64,000 nucleotides of DNA from Candidatus Thalassolituus haligoni (GTDB lineage: Bacteria; Pseudomonadota; Gammaproteobacteria; Pseudomonadales; Oceanobacteraceae), in NCBI RefSeq assembly GCF_041222825.1, contig NZ_CP139482.1, forward strand, positions 1,023,001-1,087,000. The letters are read 5' to 3'. Shown in pieces: positions 8,391 through 17,384 of the stretch. Position numbers and translations under genes: made by a program. The notes beneath the pieces are model-generated. The model was given only the letters and a program-made list of their open reading frames with translations. It searched no databases and was not told the DNA's origin. Within the stretch, counting starts at the first letter, position 1, and each line of letters begins with the position of its first letter.

Positions 8391-11300
8391 ATGACCCAGC
8401 CAACCGCCTCTTTATCTCCCCACCTGAATACTCCCGCCAGCCGCTGGCAGTTCTGGATTGATCGGGGAGGCACCTTTACCGATCTGGTGGCGTTGCGCCC
8501 CGATGGCGTATTGGTGACGCACAAACTCTTGTCCGCAAACCCCGACCACTATAACGATGCCGCGATAGAGGGTATTCGTCAGCTGTTGCGCCGATATCCC
8601 GAGCAGGGAAGTCTGATCCAGCAGGTAAAAATGGGTACTACGGTGGCCACCAATGCGTTGCTGGAACGTAAGGGCGCGCCAGTTGCACTGCTGATCAGTC
8701 ATGGTTTGAGAGACCAGCTACAGATTGGTTATCAAACTCGCCCTGACCTGTTTGCCGTCGCTATCGAACAGCCTGAACGGTTGTATCAGGCGGTGTATGA
8801 AGTGCCGGAGCGGATATTGGCCAGCGGCCAGGTTGACTGGCCGCTGGATCTGGAAGCTGCTCGTGTGCAGCTGCAAGAGGCCTGGAACGGTGGCTTGCGT
8901 GCTGTTGCCGTGGTGCTGATGCACGCCTATAAATACCCGCAGCACGAGCTGGCGCTGGCAGCGTTGGCGCGTGCCGTGGGCTTTGAACAAATCTCCCTTT
9001 CCCACCAGGTCAGTCCGCTGATCAAGCTGGTCGCCCGTGGCGAAACCACGTTGGCGGATGCCTATCTGACGCCGGTGTTGCAGCGTTACCTGGCGAATGT
9101 CGAGCAGCAGTTGCAGAGCATTTGTGTCGATGCCACGCTGGCGCTGATGCAGTCGAACGGTGGCTTGGCCCCGGCAGCCATGCTGTCTGGCAAGGATGCC
9201 GTATTGTCTGGTCCGGCCGGTGGGGTGGTGGGGATGGTACGCACGGCCACGGCCGATGGTTTCGAGCGTCTGCTCGGTTTTGATATGGGGGGCACCTCGA
9301 CCGACGTCAGTCACTTTGCCGGTGAGCTGGAGCGTGAAACCAGCACCCGTATTGCCGGTGTTGGCTTGCGAGTGCCAATGATGAATATTCATACCGTGGC
9401 GGCCGGGGGCGGTTCGATCGTCACGTTTGCCGATGGACGCTTGCAGGTTGGGCCACAATCCGCGGGGGCTTTTCCTGGCCCTGCCTGTTATCGCAACGGG
9501 GGGCCATTAACCGTCACTGACTGCAATGTATTGCTGGGCAGAATCCAGCCGCAGTATTTTCCCAGTCTGTTCGGGCCGGGTCAGGATTTACCTCTGAATG
9601 TGGATATTGTTCGGCAACAGTTTCAACAGCTGGCACTTGAGGTGAGTCACCAGACCGGGCAAGCGCAGACCGCTGAATCACTGGCGCAGGGTTTTCTGGC
9701 CATTGCCGTCGATAACATGGCCCGTGCCGCCAAAAAAATCTCGGTACAACGCGGCTATGATGTACGGGATTACGCCCTGGTCGCCTTTGGTGGTGCCGGT
9801 GCCCAGCATGCCTGTCAGGTGGCGGAGGCTTTGGGCATTGAGCAGGTTTATCTACACCCCATGGCGGGCGTGTTGTCGGCCTTCGGCATCGGCGTTGCCG
9901 ATCAGCGCTGGCTGGGTGAGCAACCGGTAGAGACCGTGCTCGAACAGATGGCCAATCAGCAGCAGCGGGTGTGTCAGCAGTTGCAGCAACAGGCGCAGCA
10001 GTCATTACCGGCAACCGCCGAGGTGGCCGATCACTGGCGCGCGTATGTGCGTTATCAGGGTGCCGATACGCCTTTGCTGGTGGCATTGGCAGCGCCGGAA
10101 ACAATGGCAGCCGAGTTTGCCATCCGTCACCAGCGACTGTTCGGGTTTGTGTCCGCGGATCAGCCACTGATCTGCGATGCCATTCAACTGGAACGTATTC
10201 AGCCGGGTGAGCCATTACCCCGGCTAATACCGAGGGCGGGTGACGCTCCCGAGCCATTGGCATCCGTCGAGATGGTCTTTCCTGCCGGTCGCCAGTCGGT
10301 GAAAGTGTATAGCCGAGAAAGCCTGCCCAGCGGCTTTTGCGCAGTCGGGCCGCTGTTATTCACCGACAGCAATAGTACCTTGGTCGTCGAGCCAGGCTGG
10401 ACATGCACGGTCATCGCCAGCGGTGCGCTGGTGTTGGAAAAGGTGCGGGAAGTCGTGCAGGAGAAGATGCTGGAAAGCCAGCCAAAGCAGCAGACCGCGC
10501 AACCATCTGATCCAGAACTGCCTGATCCAGAACTGCCTGATCCAGAACTGCCTGATCCAGAACTGCCTGATCCAGAACCATCGGGTGCTGATCCGGTGCA
10601 ACTGGAGGTATTCAATAATCTGTTTATGGCTGCTGCCGAACAGATGGGACTGGTGCTGGAAAAAACCGCCAGCAGTGTCAATATCAAGGAACGGTTGGAT
10701 TTTTCTTGCGCTATTTTTGATCGTAACGCTGAACTGATTGCCAATGCACCGCATATACCGGTGCATCTCGGTTCCATGAGCGACAGTGTGCTGGCCGTTG
10801 TCCGTCGCCACCCAGAGATGGAAGCAGGCGATGCCTTTGTGCTGAACTCACCCTATGAAGGGGGCACTCACTTACCGGACATCACCGTTGTCAAACCGGT
10901 CTTTATTGCCGGGAACACCACAGGAACGGCCGATTTTTTCGTGGCGGCCCGTGGCCATCATGCTGATATCGGCGGCATAACACCCGGCTCGATGCCCGCC
11001 AACAGCCAACACATTGATGAAGAAGGCGTACTGATCGACAACCTGTTGCTGATGCGGCAGGGGGTGTTACTGACGGACTCAATCCTGAATGTGTTGACGA
11101 ACGGCCGTTACCCGGCACGTAATCCGCAGCAGAATATCGCCGATCTGAAAGCTCAGCTGGCCGCTTGCGAAACCGGTGCCCGAGAACTGGCACGCCTTTG
11201 CCAGCGTTATGGCCGCAGGTTGGTGCACCAGTACATGGGCTATGTGCTCGACAATGCCGAAGACACTCTGCGAACCTGTCTGGCACAGTTGCCGTCCGGT

Positions 11301-12176
11301 CAGTTTGATCAATTGATGGATGATGGCACCCGGTTCGCCGTCCGGATCGAGGTAGACCAACAGACGTGCAGTGCATTGATTGATTTTACCGGCACCGGCT
11401 ATCGGCCGGATCAGGCCATGCATCCGGGCAACTTTAATGCGCCCACATCCGTGGTTCGTGCCGCCGTGCTGTATGTGTTCCGGGTGCTGGTGGCTCGGCC
11501 GATTCCGCTGAACGCCGGCCTGTTCCGGGCGTTAACCATCCGAGTACCGGAAGCATCGATACTGGCTCCTTGTTATCCGGCAGCGGTGGTCTCCGGCAAC
11601 GTCGAAACCGCCCAGTATCTGGTCGATACCCTGATGGGCGCACTGCAACTGATGGCTGCCTGTCAGGGCACCAATAACAACCTGACCTTTGGTAACCAAC
11701 GCTACCAATATTACGAAACCCTGTGCGGTGGGGCTGGTGGCAGCGCTTTTGGGGCCGGTGCCAGCGGGGTGCACAGCCATATGACCAACTCACGGCTGAC
11801 CGACCCGGAAGTACTGGAGCAGCGCTACCCGGTGGTGCTGGATCATTTTCATTTACGTCGTGGCTCGGGTGGCGCTGGCCAATATCCGGGCGGCATGGGC
11901 GTTGAACGTCATATCCGCTTTCTGCAACCGATGACCGCTAATATCATCAGCGGCCGCCGCCAGGTTGCCCCCTTTGGGATTCAGGGCGGTGGTGCCGGTA
12001 GCTGTGGGGTGAATATGGTGATGCGCGGACGTACCGCCGCAGGAGAACCGAAATCGGTGTTGCCCGTCGCTGGTTGTGCCCGGCTGGAACTGGATGTAAA
12101 CGATACGCTGGCAATTCATACGCCGGGCGGTGGCGGTTACGGAGTAGTAGCCGTTGTGCCAATGGATGGACGCTAA
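8391..12176 (+). CDS. 5-oxoprolinase, ATP-dependent, fused HyuA-HyuB type
   Basis: Hydrolyses 5-oxo-L-proline to glutamate with ATP, or a related hydantoinase reaction. 1261 residues, the length of full fused 5-oxoprolinases. The N-terminal hydantoinase A part begins FWIDRGGTFTDLVAL, with GTTVATNALLERKG, GPAGGVVGM and LGFDMGGTSTDVSHF as nucleotide-binding motifs. The C-terminal hydantoinase B part starts around residue 740 (LEVFNNLFMAAAEQMG) and contains HPGNFNAPTSVVRAAVLY and TPGGGGYG at the end. Between them lies a repetitive linker, four DPELP units plus part of a fifth. Not in an obvious operon. Confidence 0.92.
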   Translation: MTQPTASLSPHLNTPASRWQFWIDRGGTFTDLVALRPDGVLVTHKLLSANPDHYNDAAIEGIRQLLRRYPEQGSLIQQVKMGTTVATNALLERKGAPVALLISHGLRDQLQIGYQTRPDLFAVAIEQPERLYQAVYEVPERILASGQVDWPLDLEAARVQLQEAWNGGLRAVAVVLMHAYKYPQHELALAALARAVGFEQISLSHQVSPLIKLVARGETTLADAYLTPVLQRYLANVEQQLQSICVDATLALMQSNGGLAPAAMLSGKDAVLSGPAGGVVGMVRTATADGFERLLGFDMGGTSTDVSHFAGELERETSTRIAGVGLRVPMMNIHTVAAGGGSIVTFADGRLQVGPQSAGAFPGPACYRNGGPLTVTDCNVLLGRIQPQYFPSLFGPGQDLPLNVDIVRQQFQQLALEVSHQTGQAQTAESLAQGFLAIAVDNMARAAKKISVQRGYDVRDYALVAFGGAGAQHACQVAEALGIEQVYLHPMAGVLSAFGIGVADQRWLGEQPVETVLEQMANQQQRVCQQLQQQAQQSLPATAEVADHWRAYVRYQGADTPLLVALAAPETMAAEFAIRHQRLFGFVSADQPLICDAIQLERIQPGEPLPRLIPRAGDAPEPLASVEMVFPAGRQSVKVYSRESLPSGFCAVGPLLFTDSNSTLVVEPGWTCTVIASGALVLEKVREVVQEKMLESQPKQQTAQPSDPELPDPELPDPELPDPELPDPEPSGADPVQLEVFNNLFMAAAEQMGLVLEKTASSVNIKERLDFSCAIFDRNAELIANAPHIPVHLGSMSDSVLAVVRRHPEMEAGDAFVLNSPYEGGTHLPDITVVKPVFIAGNTTGTADFFVAARGHHADIGGITPGSMPANSQHIDEEGVLIDNLLLMRQGVLLTDSILNVLTNGRYPARNPQQNIADLKAQLAACETGARELARLCQRYGRRLVHQYMGYVLDNAEDTLRTCLAQLPSGQFDQLMDDGTRFAVRIEVDQQTCSALIDFTGTGYRPDQAMHPGNFNAPTSVVRAAVLYVFRVLVARPIPLNAGLFRALTIRVPEASILAPCYPAAVVSGNVETAQYLVDTLMGALQLMAACQGTNNNLTFGNQRYQYYETLCGGAGGSAFGAGASGVHSHMTNSRLTDPEVLEQRYPVVLDHFHLRRGSGGAGQYPGGMGVERHIRFLQPMTANIISGRRQVAPFGIQGGGAGSCGVNMVMRGRTAAGEPKSVLPVAGCARLELDVNDTLAIHTPGGGGYGVVAVVPMDGR
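10509..10578 (+). repeat. 15-bp tandem repeat, in frame (DPELP linker)
   Basis: Four identical copies of GATCCAGAACTGCCT followed by the first ten bases of a fifth. The unit is five codons, so copy-number change keeps the frame. It encodes an acidic, proline-rich spacer exactly at the junction of the two catalytic halves of the 5-oxoprolinase. Confidence 0.97.
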
Positions 12177-12257
12177 AACCCAAGCGTGGCTGTCAGGATT
12201 AGCCAGGATTGTGGTAATCTGAACGCTGTTGATTCACCTGACGAGAGAGTTGTCACC

Positions 12258-12590
12258 ATGGAAATTATGGAAGTCATCAAAGACCAGATCGAAAGCAACG
12301 ATATTCTGTTGTACATGAAGGGCTCGCCTAACCAGCCTATGTGTGGCTTCTCGGCCCGCACTGTTCAGGCGGTGATGGAATGTGGTCAGAAGTTCGCTTA
12401 TGTCGATATTCTGTCCAATCAAGAAATTCGGGCCAATTTGCCCAAGTATGCCAATTGGCCTACGTTTCCCCAGTTGTGGGTCAAGGGTGAATTGGTGGGC
12501 GGTTGCGATATCATCACCGAGATGTTTGAAAAGGGTGAACTGAAAACCCTGCTTGATGAAGCAGCGCCGAAGGCAGCACCAGAGGCCTGA
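12258..12590 (+). CDS. grxD: Monothiol glutaredoxin Grx4
   Basis: Iron-sulfur cluster carrier/trafficking protein of the CGFS class. 110 residues from the ATG at 12258 (the open frame begins 24 codons earlier). Cys29 sits in the signature PMCGFSARTVQ; downstream are the glutathione-contacting WPTFPQLWVKGELVGG and GGCDIITEM. The tail is Ala/Pro-rich. Preceded 80 bases upstream by the 5-oxoprolinase stop and followed by a strong terminator, so it is probably a single-gene unit. Confidence 0.96.
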   Translation: MEIMEVIKDQIESNDILLYMKGSPNQPMCGFSARTVQAVMECGQKFAYVDILSNQEIRANLPKYANWPTFPQLWVKGELVGGCDIITEMFEKGELKTLLDEAAPKAAPEA

Positions 12591-12596
12591 TGCTCC

Positions 12597-12630
12597 GGTG
12601 CGAAGCCGGATGGCTTCGCACCTGTTTCTC
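12597..12630 (+). terminator. Rho-independent terminator of grxD
   Basis: A perfect 11-bp stem GGTGCGAAGCC/GGCTTCGCACC with a 4-base loop at 12608-12611, followed by TGTTTCTC, 7 bases after the grxD stop. Confidence 0.85.
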
Positions 12631-12781
12631 TTGGCTGTTTTCCGCCATATCGCCCGATTGTTATCTTGTTGCCTTATGGGCATTTGCTCTGTCGTCCATA
12701 TCGACCGTGGGTTCGGTGTCGATGGTTGCTGTGGGCCGATGAAACTCGCCATAATGCCTCAAATCGTTACCGCAGTCTGCC

Positions 12782-15376
12782 ATGACGACCTCTGAACACT
12801 ATTCCCATAACACATCGCTTGCTGCGTTAGCGGATGTCCTTGCGGCGCCGCTGTTACTGGCGCGGCGGCGTCCTCCTGCCCCCTTGTCACCCGGTATAAA
12901 ACGCCTCGATTATCCTCTGGATGCCACGACTCCGGGGTTGGTGTGGATTCATGCTCCCGCCGGATTTGGTAAAACCCAATATCTGCTGGAGTGGTATCAC
13001 CACTGGCAGGGGCAAGGGCTGAATGTCATCTGGTTCAATTGTGAAGTGACGGATGATGCGGCCTTGTTACTGCAGGCTTTATTGGCTGGCGATGGGTCTG
13101 CAGCGGCGATTGAGTTGGCCCGACATTGTTGGCCTTTGGCTGAAACGCCTGCGTTTGCTGCCGAACAGCTGGAGTCGATCCTGATCAACTGGTTGGCGCT
13201 GATCGACCGGCCGCTGTGTGTGTGTATCGATAATCTGCAGAATCTTGATGAGACTGGCTGGCGTCTGGTTCAGCTGCTGATCAGTCGGGCGCCAGAGACT
13301 TGTTCTCTCGTTTTGGCGACCCGTCGGGCACCCAGTGGTGCCAGTGTGGTGTTCCGGCATCCGGCGTTACTGGCGGTTGGTATGCGTCAGCTCACCTTTA
13401 GCCTGCCGCAGCAGCAACGCTGGCTGGCGGAGCATGGCCTGTCGCTTGATCAGGATGAACAACTGCTGCTGGATCGCCGCTTGGGTGGCTGGCCGGCAGC
13501 GCTGGGGATCTGGCTGGCCTGTGTCCGGGCCTATGCAACCCTGGAAGTGATGGCCCCCGGATTGGGAATGTTTGAGTTGCAGGATTATTGGCTCAGCGAT
13601 GTGGTTGCCGACCAATCGGCTGAGAATCGATTACTGTTGCAACAACTCGCGGTACTGGAGTATGGCTGTGAGGATCTGTTACGGCGGTTGAATCAGCGGG
13701 ATTCCAGCGCGGGCATCGATGAATTATTACGTAACGGATTTTTACAGCCGTTGGATCAGGCCGGCTGGGTCAAGGTAGCGGCTCCGTTTCGACGGCTGAT
13801 ATTTGCGACCGTTACGGAGGTGCAGCGGGAGCAATGGCACCGTCTGGCTTTTTATTGGTACGGCGAGCATCAACAGCCTGTGCGGGCGTTGGAGCATGCA
13901 CAAAAAACGGCCATGGCAGCCGAGCTTGCCCCCTGGATGGAGTCGCAGGCGGAGGCTTTGCTGGCGAGCCTGGACATCGCTGGTCTGATCGACTGGTGTG
14001 AGCTGGCTGGTGATCAGGTGCTGAATCAATCGCCACGCCTGATGCAACTGGCCTGTTGGGCCTGGCTGGTCAGCCATCGGCAGCGTCGGGCCGAGTCGAT
14101 GTTGCGGCAGCTGATGCATCGACAGTTACTGGATGATGCTGAGCTGGCGGCATTGCAAGGGTATCTGGCGCGTCTCAAGGGGCAGCAAAAAAGCGCCATG
14201 ACGCTGTGTAAAAAAGCACTTGATGGTTTGTCGGGCGATCGTTACAGCATTCGCTTTCTGATGTGCAGCACATTGACCTATCTGAGCCTTGGCGAAACCG
14301 ATCTCGACAACGCCCGCGCCTGGAATCGGCGTGCCATGCAACTGGCACGGCAACATGGTGGCTGGGCGCTGGAGGCGCTGGCGATGTTTGACCAGGCGCG
14401 TATCGAACTGCACCGGGGCCATCTGGAATTCAGTCTGGATCTGATTGATGCCGGTATTCAGCTGTTACGGGACAAACCCGGACGTATTGCGGTCGTGCCA
14501 ATGGGTCGACTGATGGTGTATCGCGCCTTTTTGTTGTGGGTCACTCATCGTCACCCGGATACGCTGCCAGATTTACTGGAACAGGGCAGCCGTTACTGCC
14601 GTGAAGGGGCGGATGTGATGATCTGCTACGGCTACGGCCTGCAGGCCATGATTGCTGCCTCAGATGGGCACTGCCGCCAGGCACTGGATCTGCTGGATGA
14701 GGTTGAGCGCTTGATGCACAGTTGGGGCGTCGAATCGGCCAGTTACCTCTGGCTGATTCTGGTAAAAGCCAATGTCTGGATTTCCCAGGGCAAACACCAT
14801 CGCGCCCAGGGTTGTCTGGTTGAATTGTTGCAGGGGCAGCCGGTAGCGCACCTGCCGCGTCCGGAAGTATTCCCGTTGTTACCAGACTTTGCCGCTGCGA
14901 CCCAGGCGCGGTTGTATCTGGTGTGCGGTCGCTTTCATGATTGCCTGGCGGAAGTGGATGAGTGGTTACGCTGTAATTCCAGCCCGATGATCATGATGCT
15001 GATCCAGTTGATTCGTGCTGCGGCCTTGCGTGGTTGTAATCAGATTGCTGAAAGTCAGCATATTTTTAATCAGGTCGGTCATCAGTTGCGCCAGGAAGGC
15101 ATTAGCATGAGTTTCAAAGCCTGGTTGCCGGAGTTGTATGCGCCGGCACGAGAAGCAGAATCCGCGTTCGCCACCACGGCCAGGGTTCAGCTTAGTGAGC
15201 GGGAGCACGATGTGCTGCGCAAGATTGCCGAGGGGTTATCAAATCAGGAAATAGCATCGCAATTGTTTATTTCCCTGCATACGGTCAAGACTCATGCCCG
15301 CAAGATCAATATCAAACTGGGGGTAAAAAACCGTACCCAGGCAATTCACAAGGCGAAGGAACTGCTGTTGCTTTAG
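12782..15376 (+). CDS. MalT/LAL-like LuxR-family transcriptional regulator
   Basis: 864-residue signal-transduction ATPase of the STAND type. Near residue 60 is the Walker A motif IHAPAGFGKTQYLLEW and at about 150 a Walker B-like CVCIDNLQNLDE. The long middle is helical and TPR-like. The last 65 residues form a LuxR HTH (LSEREHDVLRKIAEGLSNQE, then LHTVKTHARKI). The architecture matches MalT and the LAL regulators, where a small inducer triggers oligomerisation. The target and inducer cannot be read from the neighbourhood. No good Shine-Dalgarno precedes the ATG. Confidence 0.88.
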   Translation: MTTSEHYSHNTSLAALADVLAAPLLLARRRPPAPLSPGIKRLDYPLDATTPGLVWIHAPAGFGKTQYLLEWYHHWQGQGLNVIWFNCEVTDDAALLLQALLAGDGSAAAIELARHCWPLAETPAFAAEQLESILINWLALIDRPLCVCIDNLQNLDETGWRLVQLLISRAPETCSLVLATRRAPSGASVVFRHPALLAVGMRQLTFSLPQQQRWLAEHGLSLDQDEQLLLDRRLGGWPAALGIWLACVRAYATLEVMAPGLGMFELQDYWLSDVVADQSAENRLLLQQLAVLEYGCEDLLRRLNQRDSSAGIDELLRNGFLQPLDQAGWVKVAAPFRRLIFATVTEVQREQWHRLAFYWYGEHQQPVRALEHAQKTAMAAELAPWMESQAEALLASLDIAGLIDWCELAGDQVLNQSPRLMQLACWAWLVSHRQRRAESMLRQLMHRQLLDDAELAALQGYLARLKGQQKSAMTLCKKALDGLSGDRYSIRFLMCSTLTYLSLGETDLDNARAWNRRAMQLARQHGGWALEALAMFDQARIELHRGHLEFSLDLIDAGIQLLRDKPGRIAVVPMGRLMVYRAFLLWVTHRHPDTLPDLLEQGSRYCREGADVMICYGYGLQAMIAASDGHCRQALDLLDEVERLMHSWGVESASYLWLILVKANVWISQGKHHRAQGCLVELLQGQPVAHLPRPEVFPLLPDFAAATQARLYLVCGRFHDCLAEVDEWLRCNSSPMIMMLIQLIRAAALRGCNQIAESQHIFNQVGHQLRQEGISMSFKAWLPELYAPAREAESAFATTARVQLSEREHDVLRKIAEGLSNQEIASQLFISLHTVKTHARKINIKLGVKNRTQAIHKAKELLLL

Positions 15377-15422
15377 GGGACATCTCTTTAATCCGGCAGC
15401 CTCCGCAGGGCGCGGGTTGCCG

Positions 15423-15493
15423 CCGTCCAGTGCGGTGTTGACGAATTTGAAAAGGACGCGTCATTTCGCGGCATTCGCCGCCTTGCCCTGAAC
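15423..15493 (+). mobile_element. Degraded relic of the small inverted-repeat element
   Basis: The order GCGGTGTTG - TTGAAAAGG - CATT - GCCTTGCC matches the interior of the element copies at 21375-21652 and 40012-40282 across about 70 bases, with scattered substitutions and small gaps. Neither terminal inverted repeat is present, so this is an old fragment. Confidence 0.6.
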
Positions 15494-15503
15494 AACGGCA
15501 ACA

Positions 15504-15545
15504 CTCGCGCAGAGCCGTGCAGGATTAAATAAATATCCCCTTTCG
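15504..15545 (+). repeat. Dispersed repeat, copy 2 (about 40 bp)
   Basis: GCAGAGCCGTGCAGGATTAA followed by an AT-rich run and CCCCTTT, the partner of 1016-1054. It directly follows the mobile-element relic. Confidence 0.6.
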
Positions 15546-15581
15546 TTTAGTTGACCATCGGTCTTGATGCCGTTGTCTTTT

Positions 15582-15640
15582 TATGTGTGGCGATGGTATG
15601 TGTGGTGATGGTATGTGTGGTGATGGTATGTGTGGTGATG
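15582..15640 (+). repeat. 15-bp tandem repeat, intergenic
   Basis: Four copies of TATGTGTGGTGATGG; the first has one C/T difference and the last lacks its final base. It lies about 100 bases upstream of the receiver-domain gene, so copy number could alter promoter spacing. Confidence 0.95.
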
Positions 15641-15741
15641 CAAAAGCAGATGGTCGCTTGGTAATACTCGCTGTCACTGGCGAATTGCACGGCTGTCGTC
15701 TAAACCTTAAAAGGTTTACTGGATGCAATGGTTGGTAACAC

Positions 15742-16923
15742 ATGGAAACGACATATCACGCTGTCATTCTGGCGATCGGGCCACTTCCCGAGATAGAAGC
15801 GGTGCTGGACGACGGTTACACACTGCATCAGGTTGGGCAGCTGGACGCCATTCAGGAAGGGGTGCGGCAATACGATGCCAAGCTGATTCTGGTCGATCTG
15901 GTCAGTATTGGCCCTAAAACCGGCATTGCCGCCTGTCGTCAGCTCAAGGATGATCCGGCCACTGCAGAAGTACCGCTGGTGATGCTGGCCAACAGTGAAA
16001 CCCTCAAACATCGGTTGAGTGCTTACGAAGCCGGTTGTGATGACTATCTGGTTCGCAGCGACCTGGATGAGATGAAGCCAAGGCTGGATCGGGTACTGTT
16101 TAACAAGGTTGCAAACGATCAGCTCAAGGTGCAACTGAAACACGCCAATGAAATGGCATTTATTGCCATGTCCGATACGTCTGATCTGGGCGTTAATATC
16201 CAGTTTTTGCTCGACGTGAATACCTGTAACAACCTGGATGAACTGGGTATGCGGCTGTTTCAGGCGTTAAAAAGCTACGGCATCAATTGCAGTTTGCAAA
16301 TACGCTCCCGTTTTGTGGTCAAGAACATGGAAGCCAACGGCATGGCCAAGGAGCTGGAAGCAGCGCTACTGATGGAGTGTCGGGATCAGGGCCGCTATGT
16401 TGATTTTGGCAAGCGCTCCATTATGAATTACGGCTCGGTATCCATCCTGGTGAAAAACATGCCGGTGGATGACCGCAATAAATATGGTGCCATCAAGGAT
16501 AACGTGTTCTCGCTATTACAAGGGGCTCATGCCCGAACCATGGCATTGGATAACCTTTACTCCCTGGAGATCGAAGGTCAACTGGTCAGGCGCCTGGTCA
16601 GCAGCATGCGCGGTCTGATGGCCTCGGTCGATGATTCCTATCAGCTCGTTATGCGCGATATTGCCAATGTGGTTGAAGGGATGGCCGAAGGTGTGGAAAG
16701 CAGTTTGCAATTTCTGGGGATGGACGAACAACAGGAGAGGGCAATCCAGAACATTATGGAGCAGGGCGTAGCCGATACCTCGAAGGTCTTTAACGAAGGT
16801 ATCCGGATTGACGATGGTCTCAGTGTCGTACTGGACAAAATCAATCGTGCCATCGGCAGTGGCCATGGTGATATGAAAGAACTAACGCGGCTGTTGGAAC
16901 TGCTGCCTTCGGTGGTCGAATAA
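15742..16923 (+). CDS. Receiver-domain (response-regulator-like) protein of unknown output
   Basis: 393 residues. Residues 1-125 look like a CheY-type receiver: LILVDLVSIGP supplies the candidate phospho-acceptor Asp (about 52), followed by VPLVMLANSETLKHRLSAYE and AGCDDYLVRSDL. The N-terminal acidic pair is not obvious, so phosphorylation may be altered. The remainder is helical, with a region (IQFLLDVNTCNNLDELGMRL) that resembles the start of a GAF-like fold; no DNA-binding, GGDEF, HD or phosphatase motif is seen. The last 20 codons, stop codon and 3' flank have been tandemly copied downstream. Confidence 0.75.
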   Translation: METTYHAVILAIGPLPEIEAVLDDGYTLHQVGQLDAIQEGVRQYDAKLILVDLVSIGPKTGIAACRQLKDDPATAEVPLVMLANSETLKHRLSAYEAGCDDYLVRSDLDEMKPRLDRVLFNKVANDQLKVQLKHANEMAFIAMSDTSDLGVNIQFLLDVNTCNNLDELGMRLFQALKSYGINCSLQIRSRFVVKNMEANGMAKELEAALLMECRDQGRYVDFGKRSIMNYGSVSILVKNMPVDDRNKYGAIKDNVFSLLQGAHARTMALDNLYSLEIEGQLVRRLVSSMRGLMASVDDSYQLVMRDIANVVEGMAEGVESSLQFLGMDEQQERAIQNIMEQGVADTSKVFNEGIRIDDGLSVVLDKINRAIGSGHGDMKELTRLLELLPSVVE

Positions 16924-17266
16924 TACCGGTTTGACCCACCATGCCATTAACTCAACAAGATCTCTCCCTTTGTAGAATGGCCACCAGTTGCCATGGTGAT
17001 ATGAAAGAACTGACGCGGCTGTTGGAACTGCTGCCTTCGGTGGTCGAATAATACCGGTTTGACCAACCATGCCATTAACTCAACAAGATCTCTCTCCCTT
17101 TGTAGAATGGCCACCAGTTGCCGTGGTGATATGAAAGAACTGACGCGGCTGTTGGAACTGCTGCCTTCGGTGGTCGAGTAATACCGGTTTGACCAACCAT
17201 GCCATTAACTCAACAAGATCTCTCTCCCTTTGTAGAATGGCCACCAGTTGCCGTGGTGATATAAAA
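16863..17266 (+). repeat. About 130-bp tandem array copying the 3' end of a gene
   Basis: Units start at 16863, 16991, 17121 and 17251 (periods 128, 130 and 130); the fourth stops after about 16 bases. Each unit contains the last 20 or so codons of the receiver-domain gene, its stop codon and the downstream flank. The first unit differs by a 2-bp CT deletion and a few substitutions; units 2 and 3 are nearly identical, so the duplication is recent. The later copies have no start codon of their own. Confidence 0.97.
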
Positions 17267-17384
17267 GAAAAGGGGGTGGCTATTGGCATCCTGTGAACTT
17301 TCAGATCATTTTTGATCACCCGGTAAGCCTGTCGGACGACTTGGGCGTTGACCTGATTTTCTGCAAACCCCTTTTACTGCTGCG

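Larger units (their letters stand above)
15377..15741. other. Intergenic region with three kinds of repeat
   Basis: 365 bases with no convincing gene. In order it contains a degraded copy of the mobile element (15423-15493), the second copy of the dispersed 40-bp repeat (15504-15545) and a 15-bp tandem repeat (15582-15640). The stretch just before the next gene is moderately AT-rich and may contain its promoter. Confidence 0.7.

Noticed and set aside
9514-10263. 249-codon minus-strand frame inside the 5-oxoprolinase gene
   Set aside because: Shadow of a strongly supported gene, Arg/Pro-rich as expected for antisense of GC-rich coding DNA.
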